Assembly: GCA_964528535.1 (NCBI GenBank)
Contig: CAZGSQ010000025.1
Span: 1-41,227 of the forward strand
Direction of reading: 5' to 3'
Source of the DNA: CAINVV01 sp964528535
GTDB taxonomy: Bacteria > Bacteroidota > Bacteroidia > Bacteroidales > Prolixibacteraceae
Length of the DNA stretch: 41,227 nucleotides
Shown: one piece after another, positions 16,363 through 24,015 of the stretch
Numbering within the stretch: the stretch's first letter is position 1
Layout of the letters: each line of letters starts with the position of its first letter
Notes under the pieces: generated by a model
Databases searched by the model: none
Seen by the model: the letters and a program-made list of their open reading frames with translations, nothing else
Told to the model about the DNA's origin: nothing
Program-made: the position numbers and the translations under genes

Positions 16363-19125
16363 CTAAAGTATGTACCTGAACCCAATCTGGTAATTCTGCC
16401 CATACAGATTTCTTCTTGACAATGTTTGTGAACTGCTCAGATTCTCGTAGGGTACAGCATATGTATTTGAAATGGGTTTATTTACATAATATTCATCCGG
16501 CGTATTTAATAAATTTTGAATCTTCAGGAAAATTCCAAAATTCTTTTTGAATTTTTTCTCAGCCGAAAAGTCAAACATATTCAAGTCTTTTTGCCACTGG
16601 TCAAATCCATAATAGGGTGAAACCAATGCAATGCGTTTTCCGGTGAACTGCCAGGCAAGTTGCATATCAATCCCCAGGGGAATATTTTTGTACAACAACG
16701 CTGCGTTAGCTATGTGTGCTGATTGACCCTGAAGTGGTCTTGTTTCTGAAGGGGCAGGTTCGATTCTGATGTTGTTGAAGGTTTCAATCTTCGTCGTTGT
16801 AATGCTGGAATTGGTGTAGGTATAGTTTAATCTAAGACCGAATTTGTTAATGTATTTTTCATATACAAATTCAAACCCATAATTGGTTGCATTGCCAAAA
16901 TTGGCAGGCTGGTACTGGTCTGCCTTCTGACCAACGAATCCGTATTCTATTGGATTTTTTATGTTTTTATAAAACATCCCGGCAAGGATTTGCTCGTTGG
17001 ATTTTGGGAAATATTCAAAACGGAAATCAATGTTATCTGCCTTGGCATGTTTCAGCAACGGATTTCCGGTTTCATCATATTCATCGCCTTTCTTATTGGT
17101 AGGAATAATTTCGAAATATCCCGGCCTGTTGATCGAACTAAAATAGGAAAGCCTAAGATTCGTTTGATTGTTAAGCAGGTATCTCAAATGGATACTTGGC
17201 AACACATCAGTATAAGTAATTTTTCCTGATTTTCCAGCCAAAGTTACTGGAAGATCAGTGTCAAATTGTTGATTTGTATTTTCCATTCGAACACCTGCAA
17301 GTGTTTCCAGCTTTTTAAAGGTAAACTTGAGCGTTGCATAACCTGCAGAAATGTTTTCATCGGCACGGTAACTGTTTGGGTTTGCCGGTGATCCGTTCGG
17401 ATTGAACACCGACCAGTTGAAATGATAAATATCAGTCCATAGCTGGAAACTGCCATCCGGATTAGGTATTGTTCTCAGCTCATAGTCCTGGTACAAGTTA
17501 TCACGGTGCTTGGATCTGTACATTCCCCCAACCATTAGTGTGAATGGGATCTCCTTAAAATTATTTGCATAGGCAAGTTTTGCATAACCTGCTATGTCCC
17601 TGTCGCTGGTGGTTTCCCAAATTCGGTGGTAATCAACAACTTTATTGGCATGTTGATAGGGGACAGGGCTTGTGCCATCGGCAAAAAAACCATTGTCATA
17701 CTCATACTCAGCCAGGTCAGGTATGTTATTTTTGGCAACAGAATAGGCGGTTGTCCAATCAAAATTTAGTTTAGGCGATAACACATGACTGCCTTGTAGC
17801 GTTGAATTGTAAATTGACTGATGCTGATATCTGGATCTGCCGTAGTTCCATACCTGACCTGTTCCTGGTCCGACTCTTGGGGGAGGCTGCAAAGTATCGG
17901 TCGTCATTCGTGTTTGCGCATCATTTAAGATGGCATCGAAGACATAAAGGCTGATTTTATTTCTTTCATCAATGGAATAATCAATTTTGGCGTTCAGTCC
18001 TATTCTGGTCAACTGACTCGAATAATCCCTGATATTCGAATGTTTTATTCTGAGCGAACCCTCTTTATTTGTCTCGTCGTAGTATTCACTTGGATTAAAT
18101 ATTCCGGTGTTGCCTCGATAGGTGTTTTGAAACGAAGCACCAAGCATCACACCAAGTTTATTGTTGAAAAACCGATTTCCAATCGACAAACTGGCAATCG
18201 CATTGGGAGTAAAGCTCTTTTTTGTATAGTTTAAATTATCTCGGGTGAAATCGATTGGTTTTGCACTGTATGAGGACCCATATGCTTCGAATGGAGATTT
18301 GCTGTTGATACTTTTAACGGGGAAATAATTGTAACCCTTGTTGAAAAGATTTTGATTGTATCCTGTCGAAACGCTGGCATTGACATACAAACGATTTGCT
18401 GCATTCTTCATGATCATATTGACCGCACCGCCAATTGCATCTCCTTCCATATCGGGGGTTAAGGCCTTGCTAACTTCAACCCTTTCAACCAAATCGGAAG
18501 GGAAAATGTCCAGCGGAACATACCTGTTCTTGTTGTCAGGGCTGGGTATCTTAATCCCGTTTATCAGCGTGTAGTTGTACCGCTGATCCATGCCCCTGAT
18601 GATTGCATACCTTCCTTCACCACTGCTGCTTCGTTCGAGGGACACGCCTGAAACACGCTGCAATACATTGGCTATAATGATATCAGGTGAAAGTTGAATA
18701 GATTTTGCGGAGACGATATTTGAAACTATTTGTGAATTCTGCTCATCTTTTTTTGCAGAAACCTCACTCTCCTTATATTTTTTGCCCGAAACAGTAATTG
18801 TAGCTAATTCGGAGTATGCATCTTTTAAGTGAAAATTCAAAACCGTGTTGTTACTTATTGAAATCAAGGTATCCTGACTCTGATAACCAATAAAGCTGCA
18901 AACAATTTTATACTTACCCTTGGCCACATTTTGAAAAGAATAGGTACCGTCTAATCCGGCTATTGTATTCAGTTTTAAGGAAGAAATAGTAATTGTTGCA
19001 CCTACCAACTGCTCTTTTGTAGTTCTGTCAGCTATTTGACCTTTTATCTTAAAATTTGGCGTTTGTGCGGAAATATTTAATTGAAAAATGTATAAACAGA
19101 GTATTAATATCGAAAATTTTCTCAT
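16363..19125 (-). CDS. TonB-dependent outer-membrane receptor, paralogue 2
   Basis: 920 residues from the ATG at 19125, chosen because it opens a signal peptide (MRKFSILILCLYIFQLNISAQ). The frame runs open 14 codons further, to 19167. A carboxypeptidase-regulatory-like domain (GQIADRTTKEQLVGATITI) leads into a plug with VLQRVSGVSLERS, IIRGMDQRYNYTLINGI, IPSPDNKNRY and EGDAIGGAVNMI. These are near-identical blocks to those in the receptor at 5192, so the two are paralogues. The barrel ends in YQIGFRYIL. It transports an unknown ligand with TonB-ExbBD energy. The beta-helix lipoprotein gene follows within 52 bp, repeating the arrangement of paralogue 1. Upstream lies a long non-genic region that should hold its promoter. 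Confidence 0.95.
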   Translation of the reverse strand: MRKFSILILCLYIFQLNISAQTPNFKIKGQIADRTTKEQLVGATITISSLKLNTIAGLDGTYSFQNVAKGKYKIVCSFIGYQSQDTLISISNNTVLNFHLKDAYSELATITVSGKKYKESEVSAKKDEQNSQIVSNIVSAKSIQLSPDIIIANVLQRVSGVSLERSSSGEGRYAIIRGMDQRYNYTLINGIKIPSPDNKNRYVPLDIFPSDLVERVEVSKALTPDMEGDAIGGAVNMIMKNAANRLYVNASVSTGYNQNLFNKGYNYFPVKSINSKSPFEAYGSSYSAKPIDFTRDNLNYTKKSFTPNAIASLSIGNRFFNNKLGVMLGASFQNTYRGNTGIFNPSEYYDETNKEGSLRIKHSNIRDYSSQLTRIGLNAKIDYSIDERNKISLYVFDAILNDAQTRMTTDTLQPPPRVGPGTGQVWNYGRSRYQHQSIYNSTLQGSHVLSPKLNFDWTTAYSVAKNNIPDLAEYEYDNGFFADGTSPVPYQHANKVVDYHRIWETTSDRDIAGYAKLAYANNFKEIPFTLMVGGMYRSKHRDNLYQDYELRTIPNPDGSFQLWTDIYHFNWSVFNPNGSPANPNSYRADENISAGYATLKFTFKKLETLAGVRMENTNQQFDTDLPVTLAGKSGKITYTDVLPSIHLRYLLNNQTNLRLSYFSSINRPGYFEIIPTNKKGDEYDETGNPLLKHAKADNIDFRFEYFPKSNEQILAGMFYKNIKNPIEYGFVGQKADQYQPANFGNATNYGFEFVYEKYINKFGLRLNYTYTNSSITTTKIETFNNIRIEPAPSETRPLQGQSAHIANAALLYKNIPLGIDMQLAWQFTGKRIALVSPYYGFDQWQKDLNMFDFSAEKKFKKNFGIFLKIQNLLNTPDEYYVNKPISNTYAVPYENLSSSQTLSRRNLYGQNYQIGFRYIL

Positions 19126-19302
19126 GAATGTGGTTAAATCTAAGTTGCAAAAAAAATGAGACTTCAATTGATCAGCAGACTCATTAGAATTTATATTGTC
19201 GTTTCAGTATCTATAAAAACACTTAATTATATATTTTCATAGAATATGCGAAAATAGGGTCTCGGTATTTCAAAATGGATAAGAAACTGTTACATTTCTG
19301 AT

Positions 19303-19512
19303 AATTAATGATTACAAAACGGTTTCAAAAATATTTCTTCTGAAAAATGCAGTTGTGGTTGTGTAGTGCCATCCTCGTCTTTTTCAGCAACCATTTTTTC
19401 AAATTTGTCCACCCAATTGATGGTTTCCCTGATGTTTGGAACGAACAAAAGCTTTGTTTCCCTATTGGGTTCTATAAATGATTAATAATTAGATGTTTTG
19501 TAATCATTAATT
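19303..19512. repeat. 18-bp perfect inverted repeat flanking a coding remnant
   Basis: AATTAATGATTACAAAAC at 19303-19320 is the exact reverse complement of 19495-19512. The arms enclose 174 bp, giving a 210-bp unit in the size range of a miniature inverted-repeat element. TTACATT occurs just outside the left arm and at the right arm's outer edge, but not as a clean target duplication. An alternative is two binding sites of one regulator. Confidence 0.55.
19305..19481 (-). pseudogene. Coding-like remnant, function unknown
   Basis: A 58-codon open frame without a proper start runs from 19481 down to a TAA at 19307-19305. It reads SFIEPNRETKLLFVPN, then INWVDKFEKMVAEKDEDG, then LHFSEEIFLKPF. 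The composition is like a real soluble protein (a charged helix with WVDKFEKMVAEK) rather than random AT-rich sequence. The stop codon lies inside the left repeat arm. I do not recognise the family. It may be the tail of a gene cut by rearrangement, or cargo of the repeat unit. Confidence 0.35.
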
Positions 19513-19580
19513 TACATTATTGTAACCGAAACGAAATCTCTTTTATCTTACTTAGCCTCGTGAAATTTAAATTAAGTTGC

Positions 19581-20432
19581 ATGGAAGCTAAACGGAGCGT
19601 AGAGTTGGTGGTAATTTCGGACCTTCATTTGGGAACTTCAGGATGTCAGGCTGTTGAGCTACACAAATACTTGAAGAGTATCAAACCCAAAACGTTGATT
19701 CTCAATGGTGATATAATTGATATTTGGCAATTTAAGAAGCGCTATTTTCCCAAGTCTCACTTGAAAGTCGTGAAGCAGTTGCTTGGTTTTGCCGCCGACA
19801 GGTGTTCAGTTTACTACGTTACCGGCAACCATGATGAGATGTTCAGGAAGTTCAATGGAATGAAAATAGGCAAGTTGAAAATTGTCAATGATTTGAAACT
19901 GGAGCTCGATGGACAGACCGTCTGGATATTTCATGGCGATGTTTTCGATGTGGTCATGCAGTATTCAAAATGGCTCTCAAAATTGGGGGCAATCGGCTAC
20001 GATACGCTTGTATCCTTGAATTCTTTTGTGAATTGGGTATTACAAATGTTGGATATTAACCTGAAACCTGTTTCATTTTCGAAGAAGATCAAAGAATCGG
20101 TAAAAGGAGCAGTAAAATACATCAATGCTTTTGAAGATACTGTATCGGCAGCAGCCATTCGAAAAGGGGCTGATTCCGTCGTGTGTGGTCACATTCACAA
20201 GCCGGAAATCAGAAAAATCAAGGTAGGAGATCAAACTGTCAACTACATGAACTCAGGAGACTGGATCGAGAATCTATCCTCCCTTGAGTACAACAATGGC
20301 CAATGGCGGATTTTTAATTACAGTAAAGATTTTATTGAGCATCAAGGCGATGTGGATGCAGATTTTGAAAAAATCGTTGACAAGGAGGTAAAAGAGTTGT
20401 TTAATAATATGTTGGTTGAATTTCAAAGATAA
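19581..20432 (+). CDS. LpxH-like metallophosphoesterase (UDP-2,3-diacylglucosamine diphosphatase family)
   Basis: 283 residues from the ATG at 19581; the GTG at 19560 would add seven poorly fitting residues. All calcineurin-fold blocks are present: SDLHLG (D14, H16), LNGDIIDIW, VTGNHDE, WIFHGDVFD and VCGHIHKPE. The middle helical insert (KWLSKLGAIGYDTLVSLNSFVNWV) resembles the lipid-binding lid of LpxH/YbbF-like enzymes. True LpxH cleaves UDP-2,3-diacylglucosamine in lipid A synthesis at the inner membrane; this longer form may act on another nucleotide- or glyco-lipid. The glycosyltransferase gene begins 14 bp downstream, so the two form an operon and may work on the same lipid. Confidence 0.85.
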   Translation: MEAKRSVELVVISDLHLGTSGCQAVELHKYLKSIKPKTLILNGDIIDIWQFKKRYFPKSHLKVVKQLLGFAADRCSVYYVTGNHDEMFRKFNGMKIGKLKIVNDLKLELDGQTVWIFHGDVFDVVMQYSKWLSKLGAIGYDTLVSLNSFVNWVLQMLDINLKPVSFSKKIKESVKGAVKYINAFEDTVSAAAIRKGADSVVCGHIHKPEIRKIKVGDQTVNYMNSGDWIENLSSLEYNNGQWRIFNYSKDFIEHQGDVDADFEKIVDKEVKELFNNMLVEFQR

Positions 20433-20446
20433 TTATTCGAGGAATC

Positions 20447-21514
20447 ATGAAAGTTTTATACGCGATTCAGGGTACTGGAAACGGACATTTGAGCCGGTCG
20501 TTGGATATCATTCCACATCTTCAAAATTATTGTCAATGCGATATTCTTATCAGCGGAACGCAGTGTGATCTGGAAATGGGTTTTCCGGTTAAATACAGGT
20601 TGAAAGGATTTAGCTTTCTTTTTGGAACAAACGGAGGGGTAGATATTTGGAAAACCATCAAAGCCTTCAACATAGTCAGGTTTTTCAGAGAAATTTTTAC
20701 CTTAAAAGTTGAAGATTACGATTTGGTAATCAACGATTTTGAACCCATCTCAGCATGGGCTTGCTGGTTTCGAAAGGTTCCTGTTTTGGGATTGAGCCAC
20801 CAGGGATCTTTCCTGAGTAAAAATATTCCGGTACCCGACAAAAAGGATCTGTTTGGTGATTTTATTCTGAAAAATTATGCTCCGGTTTCTGTTCACCTTG
20901 GCTTCCACTTTAAATCGTATGCAAAAAATATATACACGCCAGTAATAAGAAAACAGGTGAGAGATTCGAAGGTGGAAGAGTTGGATTATTACACTGTTTA
21001 CCTGCCGTCGTATGATGATGCGCATCTTTTGAAAATTTTCTCCCAATTTAAAAATACCAATTGGCACCTCTTCTCAAAGCATTCCAAAAAGGCTTACCAG
21101 GAAGGCAATGTCACCGTCAACTTAATCACCAATGATGCATTTGTGGAGGACATGGCCAAGTCGAAGGGAGTATTGTGTGGAGCAGGATTCGAGACACCAG
21201 CCGAAGCTCTTTTCCTGAAGAAAAAACTCATGGTAATACCTATGAAAGGCCAGTATGAGCAGCAATGCAATGCCGCAGCGCTTGAGGAAATGGGTGTGCC
21301 GGTACTCGGTATTTTGAACGAAAGCCAGCTTGGAAGGATCTCAGAATGGCTCAATTCGTCCGAGAAAATTGAGGTAGATTACCCTGACATCACGCGCTCC
21401 ATCATCAGGCGCATTTTTGAGCTTGATGTCCAACGTATTCTGCAAAAGAACAAATGGTATTCGTCTTACCAGTTAACTACCAAGTCTCCAACCCAGCGGA
21501 GAGTGGCATTTTAG
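20447..21514 (+). CDS. MJ1255-type glycosyltransferase (GT-B fold)
   Basis: 355 residues. The N-terminus MKVLYAIQGTGNGHLSRSLD has the Gly-rich GxGxGHxxR loop of GT1/GT28-like transferases, and the C-terminal half has VLCGAGFETPAEALFLKKKL and PMKGQYEQQCNAAALEEMG, the usual nucleotide-sugar donor site with a following His/Gln. This matches the conserved MJ1255 family related to UDP-glucuronosyl and MGDG-type transferases. There are no membrane segments; such enzymes sit on the inner face of the cytoplasmic membrane. Pairing with the LpxH-like phosphoesterase suggests a glycolipid product. The acceptor is unknown. Confidence 0.85.
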   Translation: MKVLYAIQGTGNGHLSRSLDIIPHLQNYCQCDILISGTQCDLEMGFPVKYRLKGFSFLFGTNGGVDIWKTIKAFNIVRFFREIFTLKVEDYDLVINDFEPISAWACWFRKVPVLGLSHQGSFLSKNIPVPDKKDLFGDFILKNYAPVSVHLGFHFKSYAKNIYTPVIRKQVRDSKVEELDYYTVYLPSYDDAHLLKIFSQFKNTNWHLFSKHSKKAYQEGNVTVNLITNDAFVEDMAKSKGVLCGAGFETPAEALFLKKKLMVIPMKGQYEQQCNAAALEEMGVPVLGILNESQLGRISEWLNSSEKIEVDYPDITRSIIRRIFELDVQRILQKNKWYSSYQLTTKSPTQRRVAF

Positions 21515-21620
21515 GAAATGGTAAGCTACCTCGAGGGCTAATTAATTTTCAATTGTGTCAATTTTTCATCAACTGTTTTGATCACCATGAGAATCGGTGC
21601 TGATTTCTCATCATATTGCT

Positions 21621-21628
21621 TATTTTTG
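21621..21628 (+). promoter_or_regulatory. Possible -7 box (TATTTTTG) for cysD
   Basis: TATTTTTG fits TAnnTTTG and ends 59 bp before the cysD start. It lies within the open frame extending upstream of cysD, supporting the later start. No clear -33 TTTG is present. Confidence 0.4.
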
Positions 21629-21687
21629 TAACTTATCTGTTCAGTCGGACGAATTGTTCGGATGATCAAAATTTTGATGAAGTATTT

Positions 21688-22593
21688 ATGGAGTTACCAA
21701 GCATCAACCATTTAAGAGAATTGGAGGCCGAATCGATTTTTGTGATCCGGGAAGTAGCTGCCCAATTCGAAAATCCTGTCATGCTTTTCTCCGGTGGGAA
21801 AGATTCAATTGTCATGTTTTTTCTTGCCAGGAAGGCATTTTTTCCAGCGAAGGTTCCTTTTCCACTCATGCATATTGATACTGGGCATAATTTTGAGGAG
21901 ACCATTGCTTATCGGGATGAACTTGCCGAAAAGACAGGTACCAAGATTATAGTCAGATATGTACAAGATTCAATTGACACAGGCAGAGCGGTTGAGGAGA
22001 AGGGTATCAATGCCAGTCGCAATGTCCTACAAACAGTTACCTTGTTGGATTCGATTGAGGAGCTGAAGTTCGATTGTGCAATGGGAGGTGGCAGAAGGGA
22101 TGAAGAAAAGGCCCGTGCCAAAGAACGTTTTTTCTCGCACCGCGATGAGTTTGGACAATGGGATCCTAAAAATCAAAGGCCTGAACTATGGAATCTTTTT
22201 AATGGGAAGAAACATATTGGTGAACATTTTCGGGTATTCCCAATTAGCAATTGGACCGAAATGGATGTATGGCAATATATTTTGATGGAAAATATCCCCA
22301 TGCCTAGTCTCTACTTTACCCACGAGCGTGAAGTCTTTTGCAGGGATGGTGTCTGGCTTGCGGCAGCCTCATTTATGAAATTGAAACAAGGTGAAAAGAG
22401 TGAGCTAAAAAGAATCCGTTGCCGGACTATTGGCGATATTACCTGCACCGGAGTTACCTTATCGGAAGCCAATACGCTGGAGGAAATTATTCAGGAAGTG
22501 GCCGCCAGCAGGGTAACAGAAAGAGGTGGTCGTGCCGATGACAAACGATCTGAAGCGGCGATGGAAGACAGGAAGAAGGAAGGGTATTTTTGA
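21688..22593 (+). CDS. cysD: Sulfate adenylyltransferase subunit 2
   Basis: 301 residues from the ATG at 21688, the usual CysD length. The frame is open 24 codons further upstream, but that part does not fit the family. It is the catalytic ATP-pyrophosphatase subunit of ATP sulfurylase, making APS from ATP and sulfate in the cytoplasm. The PP-loop is FSGGKDS (residues 34-40), followed by PLMHIDTGHNFEE and GGGRRDEEKARAKERFFS, and by SNWTEMDVWQYI in the C-terminal half. Its partner cysN starts 78 bp downstream, after a short GAGTTAT repeat. No APS kinase, PAPS reductase or sulfite reductase gene is in the window. Confidence 0.97.
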   Translation: MELPSINHLRELEAESIFVIREVAAQFENPVMLFSGGKDSIVMFFLARKAFFPAKVPFPLMHIDTGHNFEETIAYRDELAEKTGTKIIVRYVQDSIDTGRAVEEKGINASRNVLQTVTLLDSIEELKFDCAMGGGRRDEEKARAKERFFSHRDEFGQWDPKNQRPELWNLFNGKKHIGEHFRVFPISNWTEMDVWQYILMENIPMPSLYFTHEREVFCRDGVWLAAASFMKLKQGEKSELKRIRCRTIGDITCTGVTLSEANTLEEIIQEVAASRVTERGGRADDKRSEAAMEDRKKEGYF

Positions 22594-22612
22594 GTTATGA
22601 GTTATGAGTTAT
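22592..22612 (+). repeat. Three tandem GAGTTAT heptamers between cysD and cysN
   Basis: GAGTTAT occurs at 22592-22598, 22599-22605 and 22606-22612, overlapping the cysD stop codon. ATAACTTA at 22625 can pair with the last copy to form a small hairpin. The same heptamer recurs on both strands at 36470-36502 between nspC and the methyltransferase gene. Confidence 0.8.
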
Positions 22613-22671
22613 TATGGGATTGTCATAACTTAAAACTTGTTATTTTATTGTTGAAATGATTTATAGTTAGC

Positions 22672-23967
22672 ATGATAGATAGCAGTGCAACAGGTTTATC
22701 CGGCAAGGAGATCGGATATTTGGATATGGAGCTTCTTAGGTTTACCACGGCTGGAAGTGTAGATGATGGGAAAAGTACGCTGATTGGCCGATTACTTTAC
22801 GACAGCAAGGCAATATTTGAAGATCAGATGGAGGCCATAGAAAGAGCCAGCATCAGCAGAGGCGGAGAAGAGGTCAATCTTGCGCTACTTACAGATGGGC
22901 TTAGGGCAGAGCGTGAACAGGGTATTACGATAGATGTAGCCTACCGGTATTTTGCAACGCCAAGAAGAAAATTCATTATTGCAGATACACCCGGGCACAT
23001 TCAATATACAAGAAACATGGTCACAGGTGCATCAACGGCAAACGCAGCCGTGATACTTATCGATGCACGCAATGGTGTCATTGAACAGACACGCAGGCAT
23101 GCTTACATTGCAGCGTTGCTTCAAATTCCTCATGTTGTTGTTTGTATCAACAAGATGGATTTGGTTGAGTTTTCACAAGAAATTTTTGATGCCATCAAAA
23201 CTGATTTCACTGAAGTAGCACATAAATTAGGAAACAATGATGTTCATTTCCTTCCTATCAGTGCAAAATTGGGTGACAATGTTGTTGACAGATCCCTGAA
23301 CATGGACTGGTATTCGGGTCCCACGTTTATCGGATTGATGGAGAGCATTCCGGTAGGAGGTGATCATAATTTCACCGATCCACGCTTCCCGGTTCAGTAC
23401 GTCATTCGCCCGCAATCAGACCAGTATCACGATTACAGGGGTTATGCAGGAAGAGTTTCAGGCGGTATTTTTAGTGTTGGTCAAGAGGTTGTGGCTTTGC
23501 CAGGCGGACAAAGAACAACCATTGAAGGAATAGATTTTGGGGAAGAAAGTCGGGATCTCGCCTTTCCACCACAGTCTGTTACGCTCCGGTTATCGCATGA
23601 AATTGATATCAGCCGTGGTTCAATGATTGTTGATGCCAAAAATCAACCATATCAAGCCCAGGAGATAGATTTGATGATTTGTTGGTTGAACGTTAAACCA
23701 TTGCAAATCAAAGGAAAATATAGTTTGAAGCATACCTCCAACGAGATGAAATGTGTGGTGACCGATGTCGCATACAAGGTAAATATCAATACGCTTGAAG
23801 AAATTCACGATGATTTGACCATTGGACTCAACGAAATCGCAAGAATCTCTGTGAAAACTACGCGCCCCATCTTCTTTGACTCCTACAGGAGAAACCGCGA
23901 GACTGGAAGTTTGATTTTGATCGATGAGGCAACCAACAATGTTGTTGGCGCAGGGATGATTCTCTAA
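22672..23967 (+). CDS. cysN: Sulfate adenylyltransferase subunit 1 (GTPase)
   Basis: 431 residues of an EF-Tu-like GTPase that drives ATP sulfurylase by GTP hydrolysis. G1 is GSVDDGKST (28-36), G3 is DTPGH in IADTPGHIQYTRNMVTGAS, and G4 is NKMD in VVVCINKMDLV. Beta-barrel domains 2 and 3 follow. The protein ends after domain 3 (NVVGAGMIL), so it is a plain CysN without the C-terminal APS-kinase domain of CysNC fusions. It forms a heterodimer with CysD. The stop codon lies within the left arm of a 25-bp inverted repeat that ends the operon. Confidence 0.97.
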   Translation: MIDSSATGLSGKEIGYLDMELLRFTTAGSVDDGKSTLIGRLLYDSKAIFEDQMEAIERASISRGGEEVNLALLTDGLRAEREQGITIDVAYRYFATPRRKFIIADTPGHIQYTRNMVTGASTANAAVILIDARNGVIEQTRRHAYIAALLQIPHVVVCINKMDLVEFSQEIFDAIKTDFTEVAHKLGNNDVHFLPISAKLGDNVVDRSLNMDWYSGPTFIGLMESIPVGGDHNFTDPRFPVQYVIRPQSDQYHDYRGYAGRVSGGIFSVGQEVVALPGGQRTTIEGIDFGEESRDLAFPPQSVTLRLSHEIDISRGSMIVDAKNQPYQAQEIDLMICWLNVKPLQIKGKYSLKHTSNEMKCVVTDVAYKVNINTLEEIHDDLTIGLNEIARISVKTTRPIFFDSYRRNRETGSLILIDEATNNVVGAGMIL

Positions 23968-24014
23968 ACGAACAAAGGCCGCTTGAGCAGCCTTTGTTCG
24001 TTTAGAGAATCATC
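23955..24014. terminator. 25-bp perfect inverted repeat, bidirectional terminator
   Basis: Positions 23955-23979 are the exact reverse complement of 23990-24014, with a 10-nt loop. The stem includes AACAAAGGC/GCCTTTGTT near the loop. The left arm covers the last codons and stop of cysN; the right arm ends one base before the stop of the convergent porin gene. Little T-run follows, but the stem is far longer than a standard terminator. Confidence 0.75.
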
Positions 24015-24015
24015 T

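Larger units (their letters stand above)
19126..19580. other. Long intergenic region between divergent genes
   Basis: 455 bp separate the receptor start (- strand) from the LpxH-like start (+ strand). It holds an 18-bp inverted repeat (arms 19303-19320 and 19495-19512) around a coding remnant, both listed separately. Promoters for both neighbours must lie here, but I find no clear TAnnTTTG box. Confidence 0.6.

Noticed and set aside
19287..19304. CTGTTAC-ATTT-CTGATAA, resembling a Pho box upstream of the second receptor
   Set aside because: The 11-bp spacing fits, but each half-site departs from CTGTCAT at two or more positions, it overlaps the inverted repeat, and no similar site was seen upstream of the other phosphatase genes.
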